A stretch of DNA of 8,294 nucleotides from an uncultured Treponema sp. (GCA_905372345.1 CAJPPE010000061.1:1-8294); one strand, 5' to 3'; shown: positions 1 to 6,979, counted from the stretch's first letter. Notes: generated by a model from the sequence alone, not told the origin. A program made the numbers and translations.

Positions 1-15
1 GCATAATACACCTCT
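1..15 (-). promoter_or_regulatory. Ribosome-binding site and start codon of a further minus-strand gene cut by the window edge
   Basis: On the minus strand AGAGGTG (15-9) is followed 4 nt later by ATG (4-2). The same AGAGGTG heptamer precedes permease 2. This suggests a ninth gene of the same orientation starting here, but only its first codon is present, so the product cannot be named. Confidence 0.5.
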
Positions 16-104
16 CATCTGCTTAAAATATCGGTTTTTTAAAAAATAACTAAAGCCTTTTAAAATTGAGATAAAGCCAAGCTTTTATGCAATAAATCAG
101 GCTT
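5..104 (-). other. Intergenic stretch downstream of permease 3, no convincing terminator
   Basis: These 100 bp are very AT-rich. AAAGCC (105-100) could pair with GGCTTT (78-73), but only as 6 bp around a 21-nt loop. TTTTTTAAAAAA at 35-46 is a simple A/T palindrome. Neither is followed by a good T run on the minus strand. Transcription may read through to the next gene. AAAGCC also recurs at 52-57, 73-78 and 118-123 on the plus strand, with no recognisable purpose. Confidence 0.4.
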
Positions 105-1316
105 TTAAGATTTTGATAAAGCCGGTTCTTCTTTTGTAAAACTATACATAGTTTTAAGGGCTGCGAGTGGGCCGATTACCGAAATAAGGGCAAAGGTCAA
201 AAGAAAGCAAACAAATGTCCAAAGAAAAGAAGGGTTTAAAAAAGGCATCTTCATTCCTGTAACAATTGCCTGATTAAATAAAAACATAATCAAACATGAA
301 AGAACCGTTCCTATAACTGCTCCCGACATACTTATCATAAGAGATTCTAAAACCGCAAGTTCAAATAATTTCTTTTTGGTACTTCCTATTATCCTCAACA
401 TTCCAAATTCTTCTTTACGCTCATTAAAAATCGAAGAAAAAGAAACAGCCAACACGATAAATGAAAGAATCCATAGGATTGCAATAAGGATATAAACATA
501 GACATTTAAGCTTGAAATACTTGAAGATATATTTGTCATCATCCTCTTCGATATTAAAGGATAAATTTCTTCTCCCTTAAATTCTTCTCTTATCTTTTTA
601 GCTACCTCACCAGCGTCATATCTCGGATTAATCTTTACCATAACACTTGAAATCAAATTTTCATTTTTTGCAACAGGATGCTGCGTAATTCTTTCATACT
701 CTTTTGCAAGCTTCCGCGCATTTTCTATTGTCATAAAAATAGAATTATCAAACCCCATTCCCGTTTTAGTCAAACGGCCTGCAATTACAAAGGGCTGATT
801 AAAAAATTTTACTTGAGAATTATAATCGCCGGACACATTACTTCCAGCTACAATTTGATTATCCAAAAGAGGAAGTTTTATCTGTTTTTTAAGCCAAGGT
901 TTTACATTAAAATCTGAATCAAAATCGATACCTATAATCTGTAAAGGAAAAGAACAGCAGCCCGCAGAGAGGGTCGCAATAAAAAGCTGGGGAGATGCGA
1001 GTTCAACCCCTTCAATTTTTTTTATACGGTCTACGACTTCCGTATCAAAATAAAAACTATTAGGTTCCCCTCTCAATAAGGCACTTTCAATCTTTGAGTC
1101 ATAGCCTTGGGGCACGACAATAATATCCGCACCCAGACGATTCGAAAGCGACAACATTCCGCCCCTTAAACTTTTTACCAAAAAACTGCCTGCAAAAAGA
1201 CTAAAGGCTAAAACAGCCGTAAGAATAATTAGGCTTGCAGTTCTAAAAGGTTTTCTTTTGATATTTAATTTTGCAAGCTCAAATACGGTCAGTTTTTTTG
1301 TTTGTAAATTTTCCAT
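105..1316 (-). CDS. FtsX-type ABC transporter permease 3, divergent, with Cys-Cys pair
   Basis: This 403-residue permease has the FtsX topology: an N-terminal helix (about 26-48), an extracytoplasmic domain (about 50-270) and three C-terminal helices (about 272-295, 320-348 and 365-390). It is clearly divergent from permeases 1 and 2. The coupling segment reads NERKEEFGMLRIIGST instead of the shared EIGLKKA-GASN form, and the C-terminus (EEPALSKS) lacks the usual ending. The extracytoplasmic domain carries GADIIVVPQGY (62-72), GEPNSFYF (83-90) and SAGCCSFP (117-124), with adjacent cysteines at 120-121. I recall similar blocks in a distinct permease family of anaerobic bacteria whose substrate is unknown. 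The start is ATG at 1316, 18 bp after the FMN lipoprotein stop; AAGGAA lies about 14 nt upstream, a weak site, so reinitiation may help. It may use the shared ATPase or one encoded outside the window. Confidence 0.9.
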   Translation of the reverse strand: MENLQTKKLTVFELAKLNIKRKPFRTASLIILTAVLAFSLFAGSFLVKSLRGGMLSLSNRLGADIIVVPQGYDSKIESALLRGEPNSFYFDTEVVDRIKKIEGVELASPQLFIATLSAGCCSFPLQIIGIDFDSDFNVKPWLKKQIKLPLLDNQIVAGSNVSGDYNSQVKFFNQPFVIAGRLTKTGMGFDNSIFMTIENARKLAKEYERITQHPVAKNENLISSVMVKINPRYDAGEVAKKIREEFKGEEIYPLISKRMMTNISSSISSLNVYVYILIAILWILSFIVLAVSFSSIFNERKEEFGMLRIIGSTKKKLFELAVLESLMISMSGAVIGTVLSCLIMFLFNQAIVTGMKMPFLNPSFLWTFVCFLLTFALISVIGPLAALKTMYSFTKEEPALSKS

Positions 1317-1334
1317 AGTTTTTTAGAGGTTTCC

Positions 1335-1772
1335 TTAATTTTCTTTTGCATCCTGTAATGCATTTTCAACCGCATCTTTAAACAGTTTATAAGAAATTGA
1401 AGCACCGGCAATTACATCGACATCATCAATGTTTTGAGTTTCAATCAATTTTTGACCGTACTCCGCAGCTCTTAAAATAGAGGCTTGAGCAATTTTATAA
1501 AGGCCCACATTTTTTATAACTCCGTCAACCTTTCCGTATTCAGGCCCTTTTAAATTGCCGTTTTTTTCGTAAGACAAAAATGTACATTCAACAATCTTAC
1601 CTTCTTCAATTTTTATTTCAACCTCGGCTGTTCCGCCCCAATCGTCTTTAATATTGGCAAAAGACTTATAAACGCCGTCTTTGTATTTTATACTCTTCTT
1701 TGTTTCCGTTTTTGAACAAGAAAAAATACAGATAAAACACAATGCAACTAAAATAATTTTATAATTTTTCAT
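1335..1772 (-). CDS. FMN-binding-domain lipoprotein
   Basis: This 145-residue protein has a short lipoprotein signal with lipobox IFSC, so C19 is the probable lipidated residue. A single small FMN-binding domain (about 28-140) follows. Near its end is DVIAGASIS (119-127). This resembles the flavinylation motif D-x-x-S/T-G-A-T/S-x-T/S, in which an ApbE-type FMN transferase attaches FMN covalently to the hydroxyl residue after GA. Here that residue is S125, and A122 replaces the usual S/T. Covalent flavin is therefore plausible but less certain than in a canonical SGAT protein. T. pallidum has an ApbE-like enzyme of this kind (Ftp, Tp0796), so the machinery exists in the genus. The ATG at 1772 overlaps the ATPase stop by 4 bp, and GAGGAGAG lies 5 nt upstream inside the ATPase gene. 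Context suggests an extracytoplasmic electron carrier, possibly a metal reductase; this is inference. Confidence 0.88.
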   Translation of the reverse strand: MKNYKIILVALCFICIFSCSKTETKKSIKYKDGVYKSFANIKDDWGGTAEVEIKIEEGKIVECTFLSYEKNGNLKGPEYGKVDGVIKNVGLYKIAQASILRAAEYGQKLIETQNIDDVDVIAGASISYKLFKDAVENALQDAKEN

Positions 1773-2461
1773 ACATTCTCTCCTCTTGAGGGTCTCACCC
1801 TGCTCATTTTTTCAATTCTTGCTATTTTACCGTGCTCAAGAACAACCATCCGTTCAGCCTGATCTGCAACCTCAGGATCATGGGTTACAACTATGATGGT
1901 ACTTCCTGCATTATGGAGTTTTTCAAAAATTTCCATTACAAGTTTTTCATTCTTTTCATCAAGGTTTCCCGTAGGTTCATCGGCAAGCAGGAGCTTGGGA
2001 TGATTTATCAGGGCACGGGCAATACAGACACGCTGCTGTTCTCCTCCCGATAATTGATTGGGCAGATGCTTGGCTCTTTCTTTTAAACCCACACTTTCAA
2101 GGGCTTCAAGAGCTTCCTTTTCATCTGGGAGGCTGTGATAGTACTGGGCCATCATAACATTTTCAAGGGCTGTAAGATAGTTTACAAGGTGAAATTGTTG
2201 AAACACCAAACCTATCATATCCCGTCTGACTATCGTCAATTCTTTAGAAGAAAGTTTTGAAATGTCCTGACCGGCCAAATCAATTTTTCCTAAAGAAGGC
2301 TTATCCATACAGCCGATTATGTTCATCAATGTTGTTTTACCTGAACCTGAAGGCCCCATTATAGAAAGCCACTCTCCCTCTTCAACCGTTAAATTTATTT
2401 TATCGAGGGCTTTAAGATCTCCATATATTTTTGAAATTTCGGTTAAGGTTAAAATATTCAT
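1769..2461 (-). CDS. ABC transporter ATPase of the MacB/LolD type
   Basis: This 230-residue cytoplasmic ATPase powers the neighbouring permeases. All nucleotide-binding motifs are intact: Walker A GPSGSGKT (36-43), Q-loop FQQ (87-89), signature LSGGEQQR (137-144), Walker B LLLADEP with catalytic E162, D-loop NLDE (166-169) and switch H194. The motif set and length are typical of the MacB/LolD/FtsE group that works with FtsX-type permeases. The start is ATG at 2461, with AAGGAG 11 nt upstream, slightly far. The stop overlaps the start of the FMN-binding lipoprotein gene by 4 bp (ATGA), implying translational coupling. Being the only ATPase in the window, it may serve all three permeases, but that is inference. 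The substrate cannot be read from the sequence. Confidence 0.96.
   Translation of the reverse strand: MNILTLTEISKIYGDLKALDKINLTVEEGEWLSIMGPSGSGKTTLMNIIGCMDKPSLGKIDLAGQDISKLSSKELTIVRRDMIGLVFQQFHLVNYLTALENVMMAQYYHSLPDEKEALEALESVGLKERAKHLPNQLSGGEQQRVCIARALINHPKLLLADEPTGNLDEKNEKLVMEIFEKLHNAGSTIIVVTHDPEVADQAERMVVLEHGKIARIEKMSRVRPSRGENV
1778..1785 (-). promoter_or_regulatory. Ribosome-binding site of the FMN-binding lipoprotein gene, inside the ATPase gene
   Basis: GAGGAGAG on the minus strand lies 5 nt before the ATG at 1772, within the last codons of the ATPase gene. With the ATGA overlap it supports coupled translation of the two proteins and fixes the lipoprotein start. Confidence 0.7.
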
Positions 2462-2489
2462 AAATTAAAATTCTCCTTAAAATTTAAGA

Positions 2490-3626
2490 TTACTCTCCGC
2501 GCAAAACAAGAGCAGGGTCCACATCCACAGTTGCCCTTACGGGAAAGAGGGAGGCAACAATAGTTATAACAATGGAAGAAATTACGGTAAAAGGCGCCAG
2601 CCTTATGGGAAAGGAAACTTCTCTTGCAAAAACACTTATACTTACATTATTTGCAAATAAGTAACCGAGCCCTATTCCTAAAATACCGCCCATGAGCCCA
2701 AGCATAACCGCTTCTCCCAAAAAATCTATAACAACACTTTTATTTGAAGCGCCTAAAGCTTTTTTTAAGCCTATTTCCTTTCGGCGTTCCACCACTACGG
2801 CCATCATGGTAGTGGTAACACATATCATAGTCAAAAACAAAACAATAATGGTAACAATCCAAACAAGGGCTTGAAGTTTACTTAAAACCGTATCCTGAGA
2901 TTCGGTAACACGCTTTACAAGACGGGGGGTAATACCTTTTACATCGTTTGAAACTTTTTCGGCAATCAAATTAAGATAATCCCTGTTTCCGTCAATACTG
3001 CACTCAATTACATCGAAAGCATCATTATAGCCGACAATATTTTTTATATCCTCAAGGCTCATAAAGATAAACTCTTCTTCGACACCCCCTGTTGTAACTA
3101 TGCCTGAAACCTTAAACTCGTTTACGGTTACATCTCCGTCAGGTTTCGGAGTGTTTACAATAAAATTATCTCCTATAGATAAACCTATAGCCTTACTTAT
3201 TTCATGGCCGATTAAAACTTCCTTTTTTTCTTTAGGCCATTGTCCGCGTACAAGCCAATATGGACTATTGTTCTTTGCACTTATAAGATCGGTAGCTGCT
3301 ATCATATAGGGCTGCTCGTTTACCTTTGCAGGTTTATAAATATAAGGAGCAAAACCTACAAGTTTGCCTGAGTCGATTTCTTTTTTAATTTTATCGATTT
3401 GTTCTTTTTTTATTTTTGCATCACTTTCGGAAGGAAGAAATATCATATTTGCCCCGTATGAGCGGAACACCGTTCCCATCTGCCGCGGAATGTCGTAGTA
3501 AATAGTCAATAAGCCCGATAAAACGGTTGAACCGATTGCAATAGCCAGTAAAGCTACCAACATTCTTGAACGGCGCCGCAATAAAGAACTCATTATCATT
3601 TTAAAATACATCTTATTTTTAGTCAT
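2490..3626 (-). CDS. FtsX/MacB-type ABC transporter permease 2
   Basis: This 378-residue permease has an N-terminal helix (about 22-43), an extracytoplasmic domain (about 45-250) and three C-terminal helices (about 252-278, 300-325 and 343-362). The coupling segment ERRKEIGLKKALGASN (about 280-295) is close to that of permease 1. The tail, DPALVLRGE, again matches the class. The N-terminus is arginine-rich (RRRSR at 17-21), consistent with a cytoplasmic start. Unlike permease 1, the extracytoplasmic domain has only one cysteine (C209) and is shorter. ATG at 3626 is preceded by AGAGGTG at a 7-nt spacing. It lies 26 bp after permease 1 and 28 bp before the ATPase. The two permeases probably form a heterodimer, inferred from their pairing beside a single ATPase. 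Export or mechanical coupling is the usual role of this class; uptake is not established. Confidence 0.93.
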   Translation of the reverse strand: MTKNKMYFKMIMSSLLRRRSRMLVALLAIAIGSTVLSGLLTIYYDIPRQMGTVFRSYGANMIFLPSESDAKIKKEQIDKIKKEIDSGKLVGFAPYIYKPAKVNEQPYMIAATDLISAKNNSPYWLVRGQWPKEKKEVLIGHEISKAIGLSIGDNFIVNTPKPDGDVTVNEFKVSGIVTTGGVEEEFIFMSLEDIKNIVGYNDAFDVIECSIDGNRDYLNLIAEKVSNDVKGITPRLVKRVTESQDTVLSKLQALVWIVTIIVLFLTMICVTTTMMAVVVERRKEIGLKKALGASNKSVVIDFLGEAVMLGLMGGILGIGLGYLFANNVSISVFAREVSFPIRLAPFTVISSIVITIVASLFPVRATVDVDPALVLRGE

Positions 3627-3652
3627 ATCTTAACACCTCTAAACAGGAACAT

Positions 3653-4930
3653 TTATTTTCCGTGTAAAACTTCCGTGGGGTTTAGCTTTAACAAATATCT
3701 TACCGACGGAAAACTTCCCAAAAGGGTAATCAAAAAAATGATAAGAACCACAATGGGAATAACCATGGGAGCAGGCGGAATTGCAGAACCGAAAACGCTT
3801 CGGCCTATTATCTGCGTTAAACCCAATCCTACAAAATATCCGGCGGCACCGCCGATAATTCCTATCACCATAACCTCAGTTAAAACCGAAACGGTAACTG
3901 CCGTATTACTTGCCCCAATTGCTTTTTTTAAACCGATTTCAGCCCTTCTATCCATAACGCTCGCCGTTACCAAGTTTGAAATACCGAGAGCTGAAGCGAT
4001 CAAACTTAAAACGGTAATTAAAAGCATTAACAAAGTTGTCTTATTTAAGATAGCACCTTCTGATTCGGCCACCTGTCTTATCGGCTTTGCAACCGCATCC
4101 GTCATAACTTCCTGAATCTGATAACAGATACTGCTTACATAGGCGGTGCAATACCATATTTCCATTTCTTTTATCGTTAAACTTAAAGGGCTTCTTGCGG
4201 CCTTTCTTGCCAAATCATTGTCGGGAGTTGTCAAAGCACTTACCTCGATGCTTTCACAAACATTTGTCTTTCCTAAAAATTCTTGGGCTGTATGCAATGT
4301 AGTAAAAATTACATCATCCTCATTGCTTCCCGAATTAAAAATTGCAGAGATCTTTAATGTTTTAGAGGCTGCAGCACCTGTAAGTTTTATCTCGTCCCCT
4401 ACCTTTAAGTTATTCCTTCCTGCAAAAAGACTTCCTACCATACAGGAAGAATTATCATCATCCGAAACCCAGTTTCCGTTTACTTCCCACCATGTACGCA
4501 TTCTTCTTATTCCGGTTATAACTTCCTGCCCCGTATGTAAGTCTATTCTAAAATCGAACCATGTACCCGACATACGGACAGGTTTATCCGCTCGGTCATA
4601 ATCTACCTGCACATTTAAAAAAGGTGCATAGTCGACAATATTGTATGCCCAAAATATGGTCTTAATTTTATACAATTCATCTTCTTTTAAGAATTTTTTT
4701 GTGTTTCCGGATTCTTCTCCGTAAATATCATCTAAAAGAGAAGATTCTTTATGAGCAACATTGATATTGGCTCCGTATGTTTTAAGCTCTTGGTTTACCT
4801 TATCCCCTACACCAAGCATTGTGTTAAGCATAGAAGTTGAAAGACTTGCACCTAGGGCAATGGTAAAAGCTATCATCACCATTTTTCCTTTTTGTCTAAA
4901 AAGAGCACCCGCTATCATTCTCCAAAACAT
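3653..4930 (-). CDS. FtsX/MacB-type ABC transporter permease 1
   Basis: This 425-residue inner-membrane permease has the MacB/FtsX layout. There is one N-terminal helix (about 16-38), a large extracytoplasmic domain (about 40-295), then three helices (about 298-325, 345-378 and 388-410). The cytoplasmic coupling segment DRRAEIGLKKAIGASN (about 327-342) is typical of the class and nearly matches that of the next permease (ERRKEIGLKKALGASN). The protein ends in NPTEVLHGK, a usual C-terminus for the family. Four cysteines (163, 225, 261, 269) lie in the extracytoplasmic domain; C261 and C269 are nine residues apart shortly before the second helix. The start is ATG at 4930 with AGGGGAAG just upstream; the spacing is short. 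It probably pairs with the next permease and the ATPase. The substrate is unknown. Its place after FTR1, Tp34-like and DUF2318 genes ties it to iron or redox handling. Confidence 0.92.
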   Translation of the reverse strand: MFWRMIAGALFRQKGKMVMIAFTIALGASLSTSMLNTMLGVGDKVNQELKTYGANINVAHKESSLLDDIYGEESGNTKKFLKEDELYKIKTIFWAYNIVDYAPFLNVQVDYDRADKPVRMSGTWFDFRIDLHTGQEVITGIRRMRTWWEVNGNWVSDDDNSSCMVGSLFAGRNNLKVGDEIKLTGAAASKTLKISAIFNSGSNEDDVIFTTLHTAQEFLGKTNVCESIEVSALTTPDNDLARKAARSPLSLTIKEMEIWYCTAYVSSICYQIQEVMTDAVAKPIRQVAESEGAILNKTTLLMLLITVLSLIASALGISNLVTASVMDRRAEIGLKKAIGASNTAVTVSVLTEVMVIGIIGGAAGYFVGLGLTQIIGRSVFGSAIPPAPMVIPIVVLIIFLITLLGSFPSVRYLLKLNPTEVLHGK

Positions 4931-4954
4931 AACTTCCCCTATAAAAACTTTTTA

Positions 4955-6226
4955 CTATTTAAAACGATGAGCCTCGGACTCAAGGTCTGATATCTTTATT
5001 TTAATATTCCCGTCATGTACAATATAAGGAATCGGAACCGGATTACATCCTCCGGGAAAACCTATGGTAGCCTTATTCATAACTACATCGCAAAGTTTAC
5101 AGATTACTTCATTATTCCGTTCAAAATAACCACTTGGACCGCATATATCACAGGCATCAAGGCCTACACCGTAAGAGTTTTCACTTTTTTTTATGGCAAT
5201 AAAACGCATACTTATTCCTTGTTCCGTTATATATTCATAGCGGTGAAGTTTATCATCTTCCAACTGTTCTAAGGAAATAACAGCCATACCCTCTTCGATT
5301 GTATAATCTTCAGGCGGAGACAAAGGAACTTCTCTGTCTACATAAAAACGCAAAAAAGATAAAGAAAAAACTGAAATCAATAAAAGGCTTAAAGAAAATC
5401 GAGCCCATCTTTTTGCATTACGCTTTTTTGCTTTTATTTTTCTTAATTCGGCATTATTATTATATGCTTCGGTAATTTTAATATTTTTTTTCCATAAAAG
5501 AATCGGAGCAAACATTATAAACACAATAACGGCAAATATAAAAAAGTTTCCGTTATTTACCACCGTTGCAATAAACCAAAAAATAAAATCATTCCGCGGA
5601 ATTATTCTTAAAGAATATAAACGCTGGATTATTACCACAACTTGAGTTATCCCTAAAATACAAAGAGAAGCTATTACGGTAATATTTAATTCAATATCGG
5701 ATAACTTTATCAAGGTTTTATAAATTGAAAGACTTGCAAGAATAATAAAAACTATTCCGAGCAAGTAGCCTATAAGTCTATATAAAACGAGGGTGCTTAC
5801 CGCACTTTCGCCGTAATTAACCAAGGTTGTAGAAAGAGTTATTATAACGGGAAGATAATAAAATATCGTTGCAGCCGTATATAAAAAAACTGTTGTACCG
5901 AAAATATTTTCGTACAATAAAGATTTTTTCGCTTTTGTTTTAAACAGTAAAAGAACAATTAAAATTAAGAAAAATATACTGACGGGAATCATCGACCAAA
6001 AGGCAAAATTGGTTCTATTTATGTAATTAGGAATAGATCTTAATATTGCGGAAACAATATTGCCGATAAATCCTGTGAGTATACCTAAAAAAACAATATA
6101 CCGTTTTTTTTCAGGTTTTTGAGTTCTAAATGAAGCAAAAACAACTGCAAGGACTAATGCAAAGCCTATGCCTGCTTCAATAACCCTTATATAAAATTTT
6201 AAAATGGTGCACCCCCAAAACATCAA
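4955..6226 (-). CDS. DUF2318 (FtrD-like) polytopic membrane protein with C-terminal cysteine cluster
   Basis: This protein of 423 residues (422 from the ATG) has about eight membrane helices over residues 13-294, then an extracytoplasmic C-terminal domain (about 295-423). That domain carries CDIC (359-362), CKLC (376-379) and GFPGGCNPVP (391-400, C394). The spaced CxxC pairs plus the GGCNP motif are the hallmark of DUF2318 proteins, which accompany FTR1 and P19-like genes in several bacteria. They have been proposed to hold a metal or Fe-S centre and to take part in electron transfer during iron uptake; no activity is proven by sequence. The start is uncertain. TTG at 6226 is followed directly by ATG at 6223, and an in-frame stop lies only a few codons upstream. 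ATG at 6223 looks preferable. Neither has a clear Shine-Dalgarno sequence, since the gene begins beside a hairpin. The next permease gene follows after 24 bp. Confidence 0.92.
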   Translation of the reverse strand: MMFWGCTILKFYIRVIEAGIGFALVLAVVFASFRTQKPEKKRYIVFLGILTGFIGNIVSAILRSIPNYINRTNFAFWSMIPVSIFFLILIVLLLFKTKAKKSLLYENIFGTTVFLYTAATIFYYLPVIITLSTTLVNYGESAVSTLVLYRLIGYLLGIVFIILASLSIYKTLIKLSDIELNITVIASLCILGITQVVVIIQRLYSLRIIPRNDFIFWFIATVVNNGNFFIFAVIVFIMFAPILLWKKNIKITEAYNNNAELRKIKAKKRNAKRWARFSLSLLLISVFSLSFLRFYVDREVPLSPPEDYTIEEGMAVISLEQLEDDKLHRYEYITEQGISMRFIAIKKSENSYGVGLDACDICGPSGYFERNNEVICKLCDVVMNKATIGFPGGCNPVPIPYIVHDGNIKIKISDLESEAHRFK

Positions 6227-6260
6227 AAGTAACCGCCTAAGCTAAAGCCTCGGCGGTTAC
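6225..6260 (-). terminator. GC-rich hairpin with short T run between the Tp34-like and DUF2318 genes (attenuator candidate)
   Basis: On the minus strand GTAACCGCC (6260-6252) and GGCGGTTAC (6237-6229) form a perfect 9-bp stem, six pairs being G-C, around a 14-nt loop. TTTT follows directly at 6228-6225, then GATG and another TTTT. The shape is that of an intrinsic terminator with a weak T run. As the downstream gene runs the same way and starts immediately after, partial termination (attenuation) or 3'-end protection of the upstream mRNA is more likely than a full stop. The distal arm also holds the only purine-rich, Shine-Dalgarno-like stretch (GGCGG) before the DUF2318 start, so the hairpin could mask it. 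Confidence 0.6.
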
Positions 6261-6276
6261 AAATTGAATGAGTAAT

Positions 6277-6294
6277 TAGTATTAAATTATACTA
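6277..6294 (-). promoter_or_regulatory. Possible internal promoter (-10 TATAAT) within an 18-bp dyad
   Basis: The 85-bp gap after the Tp34-like gene contains a perfect TATAAT on the minus strand at 6286-6291. It overlaps an inverted repeat with 6-bp arms (TAGTAT at 6294-6289 and ATACTA at 6282-6277) around a 6-nt spacer. The arrangement could be a second promoter for the DUF2318-ABC part with an overlapping operator. No good -35 hexamer is seen 17 nt upstream, and such repeats arise easily in AT-rich DNA. Confidence 0.3.
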
Positions 6295-6311
6295 CTACCG
6301 ATTGGACAAGT

Positions 6312-6935
6312 TTACCACTGAGGTCCTGTCCATTCAAAATCTTTCCATTCAACAACGATGGGTTCCGTCCAGAAACGGCCGGTAACACCTGTTTCTTTGT
6401 CAACATGGATAAGATAGTCATTTCCCGGTGCCTTAATTTCAAACTTGATATTGTACTTACCTAAGCCTTCTTCAAATTTTACGTTAGCACCATAGTGAGG
6501 TCCGTCACTGGCATTCATCGGCATAAATGCAACTTCCTGTACCTTTGAAGAACCTACTTTTTGGATATAAGCCTTAACATGTAAGTAAGGAACAAAGTCG
6601 CCTACACCATAACCCAATGTTGCACCCTTTTCATTAGCGGCAATATCGGCTTCCATGTGGCAGTCAGCTTCGTTCTTTGACAAACTGTTACCGGCAGGTT
6701 CCATATCTACAGGCTGAAAATAAACACCTGCAACCGTTAAGATTCCGGCATCTTGCTCATCGCCGATGGGGAACTCGTCAAAACCGGCAGCTCCTTCCTC
6801 TTCGGGTTTAGGGGCAGCCATTTTCTCGTCAGTAGGAGCAGGTTTCATAGCCTGTCCTGCTTCATTTTTTTCGCATGATGTAATTACAAAAGCAATTGCA
6901 AGCAATGCAAAAATACAAGATAAAGTTTTTTTCAT
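6312..6935 (-). CDS. tpd: Tp34/P19-type periplasmic iron-binding lipoprotein
   Basis: This 207-residue protein belongs to the Tp34 (T. pallidum) and P19 (Campylobacter) metal-binding family. Residues 1-20 are a lipoprotein signal with a relaxed lipobox, VITSC, so C21 is the likely lipidated residue. An acidic, proline- and alanine-rich linker (about 22-62) tethers an immunoglobulin-like metal-binding domain (about 63-207). Visible candidate ligands are H93 and E95 in CHMEADI, M138 and M140, H147 (7 residues after M140) and H177. This fits the pattern I recall for the P19 copper site (His44, Glu46, Met88, His95, His132), although the last interval is shorter here. C92, next to H93, is an unusual neighbour. 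The start is ATG at 6935 with a strong AAGGAGAG 7 nt upstream. By analogy it binds periplasmic iron and passes it to FTR1, encoded just upstream. Assignment to the family is secure; the metal bound in vivo is inferred. Confidence 0.94.
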   Translation of the reverse strand: MKKTLSCIFALLAIAFVITSCEKNEAGQAMKPAPTDEKMAAPKPEEEGAAGFDEFPIGDEQDAGILTVAGVYFQPVDMEPAGNSLSKNEADCHMEADIAANEKGATLGYGVGDFVPYLHVKAYIQKVGSSKVQEVAFMPMNASDGPHYGANVKFEEGLGKYNIKFEIKAPGNDYLIHVDKETGVTGRFWTEPIVVEWKDFEWTGPQW

Positions 6936-6942
6936 TTAAAAA

Positions 6943-6950
6943 CTCTCCTT
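6943..6950 (-). promoter_or_regulatory. Ribosome-binding site of the Tp34-like gene
   Basis: AAGGAGAG on the minus strand lies 7 nt before the ATG. It is the best Shine-Dalgarno match in the block, suggesting strong translation of this lipoprotein. Confidence 0.75.
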
Positions 6951-6979
6951 TTATATTTATTTTTTTTGGACTAAATTAA

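Noticed and set aside
35..46. TTTTTTAAAAAA palindrome after permease 3 as a terminator
   Set aside because: It is a pure A/T palindrome with no GC stem. A following gene start on the same strand also makes read-through likely.
3675..4601. Two plus-strand open frames of about 150 residues each opposite permease 1
   Set aside because: They lie fully antisense to a well-supported permease, resemble no known domain and lack good ribosome-binding sites. They are shadow frames.
1769..4930. ABC genes as a lipoprotein-release (LolCDE) or peptide-resistance (BceAB) system
   Set aside because: The ATPase motifs and permease fold are shared by all these groups, but the tight linkage to FTR1, Tp34-like and DUF2318 genes points to the iron-cluster ABC set. 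BceB-type permeases have ten helices, not four.
6229..6260. Inverted repeat as an insertion-sequence end or attachment site
   Set aside because: No transposase, direct repeat or second copy is present in the window, and the stem followed by T's in an intergenic gap fits a transcriptional hairpin better.
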